A stretch of 64,000 nucleotides of DNA from Acidihalobacter yilgarnensis. Its GTDB lineage: Bacteria > Pseudomonadota > Gammaproteobacteria > DSM-5130 > Acidihalobacteraceae. Both the position numbers and the translations under genes were made by a program. Positions 1 through 10,277 of this stretch are shown piece by piece (positions within the stretch are counted from its first letter, which is position 1; the number at the start of each line of letters is the position of its first letter). The notes under the pieces are model-generated. The model made no database searches. It was given only the letters and a program-made list of their open reading frames with translations, and was not told the DNA's origin. The stretch spans positions 1,764,501-1,828,500 of the forward strand of contig NZ_CP017415.1 in NCBI RefSeq assembly GCF_001753245.1. Direction: 5' to 3'.

Positions 1-1170
1 AGAGACAAGCACCTCGTCATCTATGGCAGCTCGAAACAGGGTAAAACCTCGTTGAGGAAGCACTGTCTGCGTGACGACGATTACATAACCGTGCACTGCT
101 CCAATAAGTGGGATATTGCAGCTCTACACGCTGCAGTGCTCAAGAAGGCGGGTTATGAGGTCACACAGGGGACGAGCAAAACGGTCACCGGCCGACAGAA
201 GATATTTGCCAAGTTAACCGCCTCATTTCTAGCAGGTAAGGCAGAAGGCGGGGCGGAGGCCGAGCGTACCAAGCAAGACCGTGTGGACACGGCGCCGTTG
301 GAACTCGACCCGGAGGATGTCAACGACATTATCCAGGCTTTATGCAGCATTGGCTTTACGAAATTCATCGTGCTCGAAGATTTTCACTATCTATCAACTG
401 AGACACAGAAGGATTTCTCAGTCGCCTTGAAGGCATTCCACGAGAATTCCAAGCTATGCTTTATTGTAATCGGCGTCTGGCTGGAAGAAAACCGCCTGAC
501 TGTATACAACGGTGATTTGACTGGCCGCGTCACGCCCATTAATGCAGACAAGTGGACTCCAGAAGAACTAGATGCAGTCGTTAAATCCGGTGAGGCACTG
601 CTGCATGTTTCATTTGCTCCAGATTTCAGGGATCACGTGATCGCTAACTCGTTTGACAGTGTCTACATTCTTCAGGAGGCGTGCTATAGGTGTTGCGTGG
701 CCGAAGACGTCAATCAGACGCAAAATCAACACAAAGAAATCGGTAGCACACAGCGCAGTGACGAGATTATCCGGACCGTTGTAAACCAGCAGACTGGCCG
801 CTTCAATTCATTCCTGACACAGTTTTCTGACGGTTTTCAGGACACACAGTTGCAAATGTATCGGTGGCTTCTGTATCCCGTGCTGCTGGCGTCTCGCGAG
901 GAACTAGAAGTGGGCCTCCGCCTAAACGCGATCAGGAGGTCCATGCAGACCAAACATCCGCAAGGCAGCTCGCTAAACCCGGGTAATATCACGCAGGCGC
1001 TGCAATCTGCAGCGGCATTACAAGTAAAGAAGGACATTAAGCCCATCATTTTGGACTACGATCAGACAAACCTGCGACTTAATGTTGTCGACAAGGCCTT
1101 CTTGATCTGGCTTGAGACGCAAGAACGCAAGGACCTCCTTGAGTTGGTTGATCTTCCGACAGACTGTTGA
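1..1170 (+). CDS. P-loop ATPase, N-terminus beyond the window edge
   Basis: The reading frame is open from base 1, so the gene starts upstream of the window. The first codons give LVIYGSSKQGKTSL, a Walker A motif; a start at the TTG at 52 would cut through it. A Walker B-like stretch, FIVLEDFHYL, is encoded near 364-396, about 110 residues later, as expected for an AAA+/STAND-type NTPase. The rest is helical and polar with no membrane segment. No family can be named from sequence alone. Such stand-alone ATPases are common in genomic islands and defence loci, and a tRNA-Ser-like att fragment lies 565 bp downstream, so an accessory or defence role is possible but inferred. Its stop codon lies inside the left arm of an inverted repeat (1167-1193), so the C-terminus may have been changed by an insertion. 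Confidence 0.75.
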   Translation, partial: RDKHLVIYGSSKQGKTSLRKHCLRDDDYITVHCSNKWDIAALHAAVLKKAGYEVTQGTSKTVTGRQKIFAKLTASFLAGKAEGGAEAERTKQDRVDTAPLELDPEDVNDIIQALCSIGFTKFIVLEDFHYLSTETQKDFSVALKAFHENSKLCFIVIGVWLEENRLTVYNGDLTGRVTPINADKWTPEELDAVVKSGEALLHVSFAPDFRDHVIANSFDSVYILQEACYRCCVAEDVNQTQNQHKEIGSTQRSDEIIRTVVNQQTGRFNSFLTQFSDGFQDTQLQMYRWLLYPVLLASREELEVGLRLNAIRRSMQTKHPQGSSLNPGNITQALQSAAALQVKKDIKPIILDYDQTNLRLNVVDKAFLIWLETQERKDLLELVDLPTDC

Positions 1171-1334
1171 TCCGGCCTGATTTATCCGCGATTCATGCTG
1201 CCTATTTTGCGCTGCATATTGGAAGAGCTTTTTCACTCGTTCGGACGATTTTCCCACCGACTGCAGGTGCTCAGTTGCAACAGCTTTCAACTTGGCCGTG
1301 GTGCGCAAATCACGGATAAATAAGGCCGGATCAA
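1167..1334. repeat. 27-bp imperfect inverted repeat bounding 168 bp
   Basis: The arms at 1167-1193 and 1308-1334 are reverse complements at 25 of 27 positions and are separated by 114 bp. The left arm contains the stop codon of the preceding ATPase. The geometry resembles a small non-autonomous element or the relic of an IS end. I see no transposase and no clear target-site duplication. A very long-looped transcript hairpin is the alternative. Confidence 0.6.
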
Positions 1335-1734
1335 TAGTTGCTCTAGCAAGCGGCTGCACAACGAACGCGCTGCCGCGCACCGGTGAGCCGGGGCATTGAA
1401 CGACCGCTGTTGGGCTGCAGAGCCGACGGCTTGTTAGCAGTACGCTACTGGCTGGCCTGGGTCGAACTGAGACGAAATTGGGAGACTGTTAATTGCAGCC
1501 GCTCAGCCATTCTCAGGCAGCGGCCGTTATATTTTGTTACATGGCGGATCTTCTGATGGAAGCAGCCAGTGACCGCAAGGAAGATGTTTTGAAGCTATTC
1601 GTAAAGCGCGATTGACAGATCAATGTTCTTTGTGGATATTAGCCAATTAAACTGATACGCCAGAGTGGTACACTAGTCGAGTTAAGCGTTCTTGTAACTT
1701 ATTGATTATATGGGTATTGTATCTGGATATCCGG
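1335..1734. other. No gene seen; presumed distal end of a genomic island
   Basis: I see no reading frame with protein-like composition in this 400 bp. The last part (about 1600-1730) is noticeably AT-rich compared with the flanking chromosome, as is common beside integrase attachment sites. No integrase is present on this side. Confidence 0.5.
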
Positions 1735-1753
1735 ATTCCCTCCCTCTCCGCCA
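1735..1753 (+). other. tRNA-Ser 3'-end fragment, candidate att site
   Basis: The run CCCTCCCTCTCCGCCA (1738-1753) matches the 3' strand of the T-stem, the acceptor stem and the GCCA end of proteobacterial tRNA-Ser genes whose 5' end is GGAGAGG. No 5' part of a tRNA is present, so this is a fragment. A duplicated tRNA 3' end is the usual mark left when an integrase-borne island inserts into a tRNA gene. It would mark the junction between the accessory DNA to the left and the glgB side of the chromosome. Confidence 0.55.
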
Positions 1754-1887
1754 TTTCACCTTCGCATTACCAGGCTCCAAGGCGTCTGGAAACCGTGTGT
1801 ACTGGATCAGGCGGTTGGCGATCATAGCAGTTCAGGGCGCCTAGTCCAGCCCGGCAGGCAGCCGGCAATCGTCGCGTGCGGCAAATA

Positions 1888-4065
1888 TCAATAAACGAGC
1901 TCCAGAACCAGTAGCCCGAGTGGTGGTAGTTGTAAACTGATCGACTGATCGCGTCCCATCCATGGTGTCTGTTCGGTATGGACAACAGGTGGGTTGCCAA
2001 GGTTGGTGCCACCGTAATACGCCGAGTCAGAATTTAGTCGTTCGCGGTAGGTGCCCTGTTGTGGCGTGCCAATGCGATATTGCTGACGTGGAATCGGCGT
2101 AAAATTACACACGATGAGTAGATGTCCCCCCGCATCATCGTGGCGTATAAAGCTGATCACCGATTGGGCGGCGTCATGGCAGTCGATCCACTCGAATCCT
2201 TGCCATTCGAAGTCTTGCCGATATAACGCGGGGTACTCGCGGTATAGATGGTTGAGATCTCTGATAAGCGTATGAATCCCTTGATGGGGTGCATATTGCG
2301 TGACGTACCAGTCCAGTTGGGAGTCGAAATCCCACTCTGAACCTTGCCCGAATTCACAACCCATGAATAATAATTTTTTGCCTGGGTAGGTGAACATGAA
2401 GGCATATAGCAGGCGAAGATTAGCGAAGCGTTGCCATTCGTCTCCCGGCATTCGATAGAGTAGTGAGCGTTTGCCGTGGACCACTTCATCATGAGAGAAG
2501 GGGAGGATGAAGTTTTCCGTGAATGCGTACAATAAACCGAATGTCAGTTGATCATGGTGATAATGGCGATGCACTGGATCTTTACTGAAATACTCCAGGA
2601 TGTCGTGCATCCATCCCATGTTCCATTTCATGGCAAAACCAAGGCCGCCGAGATCTGGCGGCCGGGTGACTTGCGGCCATGCGGTCGATTCCTCGGCGGT
2701 GATCAACACGCCAGGGTGATTGCCTTGCACCGTGGTATTGAGTTCGCGCAAAAATCCGAGCGCATCTAAATTTTCATTGCCGCCGAATTTATTAGGTAGC
2801 CAGTCTCCTGGGTCTCGGGAATAATCGAGATACAACATGGAAGCCACGGCGTCGACACGTAAACCATCAATATGGAATTCCTCAACCCAAAACATCGCAC
2901 TTGAGATCAGGAAATTGCGCACCTCATTGCGACCATAATTGAATATGTAGGTGCCCCAGTCACGATGCTCGCCCAATCTTGGATCGGCATGCTCATATAA
3001 GGGCGTGCCATCGAAGCGTGCTAAGGCATGCTCATCGCGAGGGAAATGCCCTGGAACCCAGTCAAGCAGGACGCCTATGCCGGCCTGATGCAGGCAATCA
3101 ACCAGATATCGGAAATCATCGGGATTGCCAAATCGGCTGGTGGGAGCGAAATATCCAGTGGTCTGATATCCCCATGAGGCATCCAGTGGATGCTCGGTGA
3201 TGGGTAGCAGTTCCACATGCGTGAAACCTAATTCCAACACATAGGCCGTTAACTGCTCAGCTAGCGTGCGATAATCCAGGAAAAGACCCTGTTCATCCCG
3301 CCGCCATGATCCCAGGTGAACCTCGAAAATCGACATCGGTGCGTGTAGCCATTCGCGGGATTTTCGCGTGGCGAGCCATGTCTCGTCGCCCCAAGCATAC
3401 TCACTGTCTGCGACGACGATACATGCGGTTTCGGGCCTCACCTCAAACTGGCGGGCATAAGGATCTATCTTGGTGACTACTCGTCCGCTCTGAAGATTTC
3501 TTAGCTCAAACTTGTAGAGACATCCTGGAGCTAGGTCGGGGATGAACAGTTCCCAGAGCCCGCTGCTGCCACGCACTCGCATGGGATGACAGCGGCCGTC
3601 CCAATGATTGAAGTCGCCGATCACACTGACACGTTCTGCGTTTGGCGCCCACACAGCGAAACGTATGCCGGTGACACCATCCGTCATCCAGGGATGTGCA
3701 CCCAGAATGCGATAGGCATGCCAGTGTTTGCCGGTGTTGATCAGCTGCAGGTCGAATTCGCTTAGCTGTACAGGGAAGGCGTAAGGATCGTGCCGCGTAA
3801 AGGCTTCCCCGGAGGCTTCTTTCCAGTGCAATAGCGGATGAGCGGGCAGGTCGGCGGGCTTGCCGTACCACTCGAAAAGACCCGGCGCCTGATTTACCGG
3901 TGAGAGAGGGAGTCTGTTTTCTCCGATCCAGGCGGCAGTTGCATGCGGTAGGAAGACCCTGATTGAGAGGCCATCTGCCGTCTCATGGCGTCCGAGGCAG
4001 GTGAATGGATCATGATGGCTGGCCCGCAGGACGCGGGTGATATCTTCGGAAAGTACGTTTGTCAT
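1888..4065 (-). CDS. glgB: 1,4-alpha-glucan branching enzyme GlgB
   Basis: 725 residues, the usual GlgB length. The enzyme cuts alpha-1,4 chains and re-attaches them by alpha-1,6 bonds during glycogen synthesis in the cytoplasm. An N-terminal N1 domain and a CBM48 module (about 120-230, with FAVWAPNA and GDFNHWDG) precede the GH13 barrel. The three catalytic residues fall at D405 (GLRVDAVA), E458 (TAEES) and D526 (SHDEVVHGK), the same numbers as in E. coli GlgB. The C-terminal all-beta domain is complete. It is transcribed away from glgC, with a shared 168-bp control region (4066-4233). It is the first clearly chromosomal gene after the putative island junction. Confidence 0.96.
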   Translation of the reverse strand: MTNVLSEDITRVLRASHHDPFTCLGRHETADGLSIRVFLPHATAAWIGENRLPLSPVNQAPGLFEWYGKPADLPAHPLLHWKEASGEAFTRHDPYAFPVQLSEFDLQLINTGKHWHAYRILGAHPWMTDGVTGIRFAVWAPNAERVSVIGDFNHWDGRCHPMRVRGSSGLWELFIPDLAPGCLYKFELRNLQSGRVVTKIDPYARQFEVRPETACIVVADSEYAWGDETWLATRKSREWLHAPMSIFEVHLGSWRRDEQGLFLDYRTLAEQLTAYVLELGFTHVELLPITEHPLDASWGYQTTGYFAPTSRFGNPDDFRYLVDCLHQAGIGVLLDWVPGHFPRDEHALARFDGTPLYEHADPRLGEHRDWGTYIFNYGRNEVRNFLISSAMFWVEEFHIDGLRVDAVASMLYLDYSRDPGDWLPNKFGGNENLDALGFLRELNTTVQGNHPGVLITAEESTAWPQVTRPPDLGGLGFAMKWNMGWMHDILEYFSKDPVHRHYHHDQLTFGLLYAFTENFILPFSHDEVVHGKRSLLYRMPGDEWQRFANLRLLYAFMFTYPGKKLLFMGCEFGQGSEWDFDSQLDWYVTQYAPHQGIHTLIRDLNHLYREYPALYRQDFEWQGFEWIDCHDAAQSVISFIRHDDAGGHLLIVCNFTPIPRQQYRIGTPQQGTYRERLNSDSAYYGGTNLGNPPVVHTEQTPWMGRDQSISLQLPPLGLLVLELVY

Positions 4066-4233
4066 ACCAGCTTAATCCTTGCCATGTCTCGATTGACGTG
4101 CGAGATTGTAATCAGGTGTCGACTTCCAGTACGCTTTTGATGCAAGTGAGTCTAGCACGATGCTTCCCGAGGTCGATTCGGGGCCGCGACCGATGTTTAT
4201 GCTCCCATCCCATGAGTGATAGGAACCGGCAAC

Positions 4234-5499
4234 ATGAAAGTGCAGTCGCAACGCTTCGTCAGCCGCCTGACCCGCGACACCCTGGCGCTGGTGCTAGCGG
4301 GTGGTCGGGGGGCTCGCCTGAAGGATCTGACGTGCTGGCGTGCCAAGCCCGCAGTTCCCTTTGGCGGAAAATTCCGCATTATTGATTTTCCCTTAGCCAA
4401 TTGCATTAATTCAGGTATTCGCCGTATCGCGGTTTTGACGCAATATAAGGCGCATTCCCTGATTCAGCATGTGCAGAAAAGATGGGGGTTTCTGCGCGGT
4501 GAATTCAACGAATTTGTCGAGATATGGCCAGCTCAACAACGCGTTGATACATCATGGTATGCCGGTACAGCCGATGCGGTTTATCAGAACCTGGACATCA
4601 TCCGCGAGCACGACCCAGAGTACATTCTGATACTCGCCGGCGACCATATCTACAAAATGGATTATGGCGAGATGATTGCCTACCATGTCGATACCAATGC
4701 AGACATGACTGTTGCCTGTCTTGAGGTCGGACTCGATACGGCTAAGGCATTCGGCGTGATGGCCTGCGATCAAGCTGGGCAGGTCTACGACTTCCAGGAA
4801 AAACCTGAGAATCCACCGCCGATGCCAGGCGCCTCAGACCGCGCGCTGGCATCCATGGGTGTCTATGTTTTTAATGCATCATTTTTGTATGAGCAACTCG
4901 TGCGTGATGCGGATATGTCCAAATCGAAGCATGATTTCGGTCAGGATATCATTCCGCACATTGTGGGCAGGTATCGAGTCATGGCCTTCCCATATAGAGA
5001 TACTCAGACAGACACTCAGGCCTATTGGCGAGATGTCGGCACCGTGGATGCCTACTGGGCTGCGAATCTTGAGCTGATCGGCATCACGCCGGAGCTCAAT
5101 TTATACGACCAGGACTGGCCTATCTGGACCTACCAGGAACAACTCCCTCCGGCGAAATTCGTATTCGATGACGATGACCGACGAGGCATGGCTGTAGATT
5201 CCATGGTGTCAGGCGGCTGCATCATATCCGGCGCATTGGTCCGGCATTCACTCCTGTTTTCGAATGTCGCGGTGGATTCCTATGCCTTGATCGAGGATTC
5301 CGTCATTCTGCCCGATGTGCACGTCGGCAAAAATTGCCGTATTAAGCGCGCCGTCGTAGACAAGGGATGCCACGTGCCAGACGGCATGGTGATCGGCGAA
5401 AACATCGAACAAGATGCCCGCCGCTTCCATGTTTCGCCTGGCGGCGTGGTCTTAGTTACCTCCGATATGCTGGGAGCACCTCGTCGCCGTGCCCGATAA
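4234..5499 (+). CDS. glgC: Glucose-1-phosphate adenylyltransferase GlgC
   Basis: 421 residues from the ATG at 4234, which follows an AGGA at 4221-4224; an in-frame GTG at 4216 is less likely. The enzyme makes ADP-glucose from ATP and glucose-1-phosphate, the committed step of bacterial glycogen synthesis. The nucleotidyltransferase motif [10 protein letters not shown] lies at residues 20-29, followed by [14 protein letters not shown], which contains the allosteric-site lysine region of the family. The GDHIYKMDY and [10 protein letters not shown] motifs and a C-terminal left-handed beta-helix with hexapeptide repeats are visible. It overlaps the next gene by 11 bp, so the two are probably translationally coupled. 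Confidence 0.95.
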   Translation: MKVQSQRFVSRLTRDTLALVLAGGRGARLKDLTCWRAKPAVPFGGKFRIIDFPLANCINSGIRRIAVLTQYKAHSLIQHVQKRWGFLRGEFNEFVEIWPAQQRVDTSWYAGTADAVYQNLDIIREHDPEYILILAGDHIYKMDYGEMIAYHVDTNADMTVACLEVGLDTAKAFGVMACDQAGQVYDFQEKPENPPPMPGASDRALASMGVYVFNASFLYEQLVRDADMSKSKHDFGQDIIPHIVGRYRVMAFPYRDTQTDTQAYWRDVGTVDAYWAANLELIGITPELNLYDQDWPIWTYQEQLPPAKFVFDDDDRRGMAVDSMVSGGCIISGALVRHSLLFSNVAVDSYALIEDSVILPDVHVGKNCRIKRAVVDKGCHVPDGMVIGENIEQDARRFHVSPGGVVLVTSDMLGAPRRRAR

Positions 5500-7270
5500 A
5501 ATAAAACCTATTCAACTGGTGCTGTGCTGGCATATGCACCAACCAGAGTACCGTGATCGAAAAACTGGGCAATTTCAGCTGCCGTGGACCTATTTGCATG
5601 CGATCAAGGATTACGCTGATATGGTTGCGCATCTTGAGGTGGAATCGGATGCGCGTGCCGTTATTAATTTTGCACCGATTCTTCTCGAACAACTTGAGGA
5701 CTATGCGATTCAGATCGAAGCTTGGTTGGGATCGGGGCAGGCGTTACGCGATCCCCTCCTGGCCGGGTTGGGCGCTGAGTCGATGCCTGCTGCTCCTGAG
5801 CAGCGGATGTGGCTGGCGCAGTCCTGCCTCAAAGCCAATCGCACACGCATGATTGAGCCTTGGCCCATCTACAAGGGGCTTGTCGATATGGTGACCTGGA
5901 TGCAGCACCAGGAGCACACCATCGATTATGTATCCGATCAATTCCTCGCGGATCTGTTGGTTTGGTATCACCTAGCCTGGATGGGAGAGACCATCCGGCG
6001 CAGCGATGCGCGCATCAAACACCTGATCGCCAAGGGCACGCATTTCACTTTGTCTGATCGGAGAAACCTGATAGAGGTGATCGGGGAAAATCTTACGCGC
6101 CTGCTTGATCGTTACCAAATACTTGCCAAGCAGGGGCGTATTGAGTTGTCGATTACCCCCTATGGGCATCCGATCATGCCACTGATGATCGATCTGAACT
6201 GTGCGCGGGAGGCATGGCCAGAGGTCATTTTGCCAGACACCTTATCCCAGTACCCTGGAGGTGAGGCTCGTGTCAGATGGCATATCGAACATGGGAAAGC
6301 GGTGTTTGAACGGATATTCGGTATGTCTGTCGGGGGGTGTTGGCCATCCGAAGGGAGTATCAGCGGCCCAACTCTGGATTTGCTTGGCGATATGGGGTTC
6401 AAGTGGGCGGCCAGTGGTGAAACGGTCCTGGCAAACAGCCTGAAAATTTCGGGGAAAAAACTCAAAGACTCCAAGAGCTGGCTTTATCGCTCCTATCGAC
6501 ACGGAAATAGCGGTATCCAGTGCTTCTTCCGCGACGATAAGCTTTCAGACGCGATCGGGTTCACGTATTCGACATGGCATGGCGATGACGCTGCTGCCAA
6601 CTTCGTACATGAACTCGAAACGTTGGCAGACGATCCATCCGGAGCGGGAGAAATGCCGAGAATCGTGTCTGTTGTGTTGGATGGTGAAAATGCGTGGGAA
6701 TATTATCCTGCGAACGGATATTATTTTTTATCGAAATTGTATCAGCTGCTTGCAGAACACCCGAAAATCCAGATGACTACATTCACGGATGCATTGCAGC
6801 TCCGCGGCCAGATCGAGCTAGTACCTGGGGTTGTTGGACGGAAGCCCACGACAATGACTTCGGAAGCCGCAACTGGCAATCTTAAAACCATCATTTCAGG
6901 CAGCTGGGTATATGGGACATTTTCCACTTGGATCGGTGATCACGACAAAAATCAGGGTTGGCTCATGCTTGTCGAGGCAAAGCAAGCCTATGATCGTGCC
7001 GTCGCCGAAAATTCCCTAGCACCAGATGCGCTGGAACGCGCCACTGAACAACTGGCCATCTGTGAAGGCTCCGATTGGTGTTGGTGGTTCGGTGACTATA
7101 ATCCATCGGGTTCCGTGAGCGACTTCGAACGTCTGTACCGGCTGCATCTAAGCAACCTCTATCAGCTCCTGGGCGTGGCGTCACCTGAATATCTGGCACA
7201 CTCCTTTACTTATGGTGGCGGCGACCCGGCGACGGGTGGCACCATGCGAAAAGGTCAAGATTCACCATGA
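5489..7270 (+). CDS. Glycoside hydrolase family 57 alpha-glucan-acting enzyme
   Basis: 593 residues from a GTG start inside the end of glgC. The family regions are clear: HMHQPEYR (15-22), the WPSE segment holding the likely nucleophile E288, and [10 protein letters not shown] with the likely acid/base D398. GH57 enzymes include alpha-amylases, amylopullulanases, 4-alpha-glucanotransferases and branching enzymes. Placement between glgC and malQ says the substrate is glycogen or maltodextrin, but the exact activity cannot be read from sequence. No signal peptide is present, so it acts in the cytoplasm. The ATGA overlap with malQ continues the operon. Confidence 0.9.
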   Translation: MPDKIKPIQLVLCWHMHQPEYRDRKTGQFQLPWTYLHAIKDYADMVAHLEVESDARAVINFAPILLEQLEDYAIQIEAWLGSGQALRDPLLAGLGAESMPAAPEQRMWLAQSCLKANRTRMIEPWPIYKGLVDMVTWMQHQEHTIDYVSDQFLADLLVWYHLAWMGETIRRSDARIKHLIAKGTHFTLSDRRNLIEVIGENLTRLLDRYQILAKQGRIELSITPYGHPIMPLMIDLNCAREAWPEVILPDTLSQYPGGEARVRWHIEHGKAVFERIFGMSVGGCWPSEGSISGPTLDLLGDMGFKWAASGETVLANSLKISGKKLKDSKSWLYRSYRHGNSGIQCFFRDDKLSDAIGFTYSTWHGDDAAANFVHELETLADDPSGAGEMPRIVSVVLDGENAWEYYPANGYYFLSKLYQLLAEHPKIQMTTFTDALQLRGQIELVPGVVGRKPTTMTSEAATGNLKTIISGSWVYGTFSTWIGDHDKNQGWLMLVEAKQAYDRAVAENSLAPDALERATEQLAICEGSDWCWWFGDYNPSGSVSDFERLYRLHLSNLYQLLGVASPEYLAHSFTYGGGDPATGGTMRKGQDSP

Positions 7271-8751
7271 CAGGACAGCGCGACCAGGGGTGTGAGCGGG
7301 TCTCACCCGTATTGGGCGCGCGCAGTGCAGGGGTTCTCCTTCATCCGACGTCCTTGCCGGGCGAGGGTGATACAGGCGATTTTGGAGCGGAAGCTTATCA
7401 CTTCGTGGACCTCCTGAGTGCCGCTGGTATCGGCGTATGGCAGGTCTTACCACTCAATGAAGTCCATGACGATGGCTCGCCGTATCAATGCCAGTCCGCG
7501 CATGCCGGGGACAGTCGTCTTATTAATTTTCAACAAGTAAGCGCTGAATACGGCATTGCACCTTCCGTAGAAGACCGTATTGCATTGCTTGATAGTGCGA
7601 TCGCTCAACTCGCACGTTTACCGGCGGAACACGGTGAACGCTACAGAGCCTTTAGATCACGCCATGCGTACTGGCTTGAAGACTTCGCCTTGTATCGAGC
7701 GATCAGGCGAACGCATGACGAACAACCCTGGTGGGCCTGGCCGGTTCCTTTGCGGGATCGGGATCCCACTGCGCTGGAGGAGGTACGCGTATCGCTGCAC
7801 GATGCGATCGAACGATGCTGCTTCACGCAGTTCCTGTTCTTTGAACAGTGGCGACGCCTGCGTGCCTATGCGAATGATCGCGGCATACGATTGTTCGGGG
7901 ATATGCCGATATTCGTTGCCCACGACAGCGCGGATGTTTGGGTACATCGTCACCTATTCGATCTGGACAATGCGGGCCATGCATTATCCAGATCCGGCGT
8001 CCCACCAGATTATTTTTCGGCGACTGGCCAACTATGGGGTAATCCCTTGTACCGCTGGGACCGCATGGCGGAGACAGATTTTAGCTGGTGGAAAGAACGT
8101 CTGGAGGCACAACTTGAGTTGTATGATTTTCTGCGAGTAGATCATTTTCGTGGTTTCCAGGCTTGTTGGTCGATACCCATGGGTGAGGAAACCGCCATGA
8201 ATGGCCAGTGGGTAGAGGTGCCTGGGCGAGCGCTGTTCGAAAGCCTGCTTGAGCATTTCGGTCAATTGCCGATTGTTGCAGAAGACCTTGGCGTCATTAC
8301 CGAACCCGTTGTCGCATTAAGGGATGATTTCGAGCTTCCAGGTATGCGCATCCTGCAGTTTGCGTTTGACAGCGATGCCCTGAACCCTTATTTGCCCCAT
8401 AATCATGCCCGTAACTGCGTGGTGTATACGGGCACACATGACAATGACACCACACTGGGATGGTTTGAGAAGTGTCCAGAGGAAGTTCAGGCGCATGTCC
8501 TGGCATATCTTGGAGAACCCAGTGAAGGCATGCCAGCAGCACTTGTGCGTTGTGCCTTCGCCTCGGTGGCCCAGCTTACCGTCGTGCCGATGCAGGATCT
8601 GCTGATGCTGGACACGACGCATCGTATGAATACCCCAGGCACCTGTTCCCCTGACAATTGGCGTTGGCGTTTCACATGGTCGATGTGTCCCGATACGCTG
8701 GCATCAAAGGTACGGGCATGGTGTGACATGTACGGACGCTTGGCGCACTGA
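7267..8751 (+). CDS. malQ: 4-alpha-glucanotransferase (amylomaltase)
   Basis: 494 residues, GH77. It moves maltosyl or longer glucan units between maltodextrins and releases glucose. The N-terminal GVLLHPTSLPG and the catalytic segments are present: FLRVDHFRG with nucleophile D292, IVAEDLG with acid/base E339, and TGTHDNDT with D392. It is the short bacterial type without the long N-terminal extension of E. coli MalQ. Its ATG overlaps the GH57 stop codon by 4 bp (ATGA), making it the last gene of glgC-GH57-malQ. It probably recycles short chains produced by the GH57 enzyme. Confidence 0.95.
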   Translation: MTGQRDQGCERVSPVLGARSAGVLLHPTSLPGEGDTGDFGAEAYHFVDLLSAAGIGVWQVLPLNEVHDDGSPYQCQSAHAGDSRLINFQQVSAEYGIAPSVEDRIALLDSAIAQLARLPAEHGERYRAFRSRHAYWLEDFALYRAIRRTHDEQPWWAWPVPLRDRDPTALEEVRVSLHDAIERCCFTQFLFFEQWRRLRAYANDRGIRLFGDMPIFVAHDSADVWVHRHLFDLDNAGHALSRSGVPPDYFSATGQLWGNPLYRWDRMAETDFSWWKERLEAQLELYDFLRVDHFRGFQACWSIPMGEETAMNGQWVEVPGRALFESLLEHFGQLPIVAEDLGVITEPVVALRDDFELPGMRILQFAFDSDALNPYLPHNHARNCVVYTGTHDNDTTLGWFEKCPEEVQAHVLAYLGEPSEGMPAALVRCAFASVAQLTVVPMQDLLMLDTTHRMNTPGTCSPDNWRWRFTWSMCPDTLASKVRAWCDMYGRLAH

Positions 8752-8908
8752 TCTCCCGCCCCAAGGCCCATGACTGGCCGCTCATCGGCTATGCCTGATA
8801 GACTGCTTGCCTTCGCCGGCGTGTCGCAGCCGACGGCACACGGCACGTACGCCCCGTCATCAAGACTTGGCACGCACGGCGCGCCAGTCCTCGAATTCCG
8901 GATAATAC

Positions 8909-10261
8909 ATGCGCAACAATCAAGACCTACACGACCGTGATCTGGCGGTGCTTTGGCATCCTTGTACGCAAATGAAGGATCACGAAACCCTGCCGTTAGT
9001 ACCTATACGCCGGGGTGAGGGCGTCTGGCTGGAGGACTTCGAGGGACGACGTTACATTGATGCAGTGAGTTCATGGTGGGTCAATCTCTTCGGTCATGCC
9101 AATCCGCGCATCAACGCGGCGGTGAAGGCGCAGCTCGATACACTCGAACATGTCATTCTGGCCGGATTTTCACATGAACCGGCCGTGCGCCTTGCCGAGC
9201 GGTTGGTTGAAATAACGCCACCAGGGCTCAGTCGCTGCTTTTACGCCGACAACGGTTCGGCTGCCGTCGAAGTAGCACTCAAGATGAGTTTCCACTATTG
9301 GCGGAATCTTGGCCGGACAGATAAAACCCGTTTTATCTGTCTATCCAACAGCTACCATGGCGAGACATTGGGGGCGCTTTCGGTGGGGGATGTTTCACTT
9401 TATAAGGAAACCTATGCCCCCTTGTTGATGGAATCCATTGTCGTCTCCGGGGCGGATTGCTATGAGCGCGAAGCAGGGGAGAGCTGTGCCGACGTTGCAC
9501 ATCGTCAATTCGCGCACATGGAGGCCGCCCTCGCGCGTCATGCACATGAAACCTGTGCGGTGATCGTCGAGCCCCTGGTTCAGTGTGCCGGCAATATGCG
9601 CATGTACGACCCGGAATATCTGAGATTATTGCGCGAAGCCTGTGATCGGCATGGCGTTCATCTGATCGCAGATGAGATCGCAGTGGGTTTCGGGCGAACC
9701 GGGACGCTCTTCGCCTGTGAACAAGCCGATATCACCCCTGATTTTATGTGCTTGTCCAAGGGGCTCACGGGTGGCTATCTGCCGCTGGCCGCCGTGATGA
9801 CACACGATACAATTTATCAAGCGTTTTATGATGATTACGAACGCATGAATGCATTCCTACACTCGCACTCCTATACAGGCAACCCGCTTGCCTGCAGCGC
9901 GGCCTTGGCAACACTGGATATCTTTGAATCTGACGACATATTGGCGCGCAACCGCGTATTGGCGACTCATATGGGCGCTGCCGTGGCTCATTTGCAGGAT
10001 CACCCTCATGTTGCGGAGATCCGCCAGACGGGCATGGTGCTCGCCATCGAGATGGTGGCAGACAAGCCAACTCGCAAAGCCTATCCGTGGCAAGAACGGC
10101 GCGGATTGCGCGTGTACCGGCATGCGTTAACCCGCGGTGCGTTGTTACGGCCGCTCGGTAATGTGGTGTATTTCATGCCGCCCTATGTGATCACCCCGGA
10201 ACAGATCGATTTGCTCGCGACGATTGCAACCGAAGGGATCGCCTTAGCAACGCAGGATTAG
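8909..10261 (+). CDS. bioA: Adenosylmethionine-8-amino-7-oxononanoate aminotransferase
   Basis: 450 residues, fold-type I PLP enzyme of biotin synthesis. It uses S-adenosylmethionine as amino donor to make 7,8-diaminopelargonate. The start WHPCTQMKDHE and the VSSWWVNLFGH segment are characteristic of BioA rather than other class III aminotransferases. The PLP lysine is K284 (CLSKGLTGGYLPL), and LIADEIAVGFGRTG holds the cofactor aspartate. No other bio gene lies in the window, so biotin genes are dispersed here. The two biotin-dependent carboxylase subunits at 16491-19761 are among the likely users of the product. Confidence 0.94.
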   Translation: MRNNQDLHDRDLAVLWHPCTQMKDHETLPLVPIRRGEGVWLEDFEGRRYIDAVSSWWVNLFGHANPRINAAVKAQLDTLEHVILAGFSHEPAVRLAERLVEITPPGLSRCFYADNGSAAVEVALKMSFHYWRNLGRTDKTRFICLSNSYHGETLGALSVGDVSLYKETYAPLLMESIVVSGADCYEREAGESCADVAHRQFAHMEAALARHAHETCAVIVEPLVQCAGNMRMYDPEYLRLLREACDRHGVHLIADEIAVGFGRTGTLFACEQADITPDFMCLSKGLTGGYLPLAAVMTHDTIYQAFYDDYERMNAFLHSHSYTGNPLACSAALATLDIFESDDILARNRVLATHMGAAVAHLQDHPHVAEIRQTGMVLAIEMVADKPTRKAYPWQERRGLRVYRHALTRGALLRPLGNVVYFMPPYVITPEQIDLLATIATEGIALATQD

Positions 10262-10277
10262 CGCGAGGAAATGAGAT

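Noticed and set aside
1018-1380. Minus-strand open frame of 120 residues across the inverted repeat
   Set aside because: Over 150 bp of it is antisense to the ATPase, it has no recognisable domain, and the part beyond the ATPase is covered by the repeat arms. A transposase remnant could not be supported.
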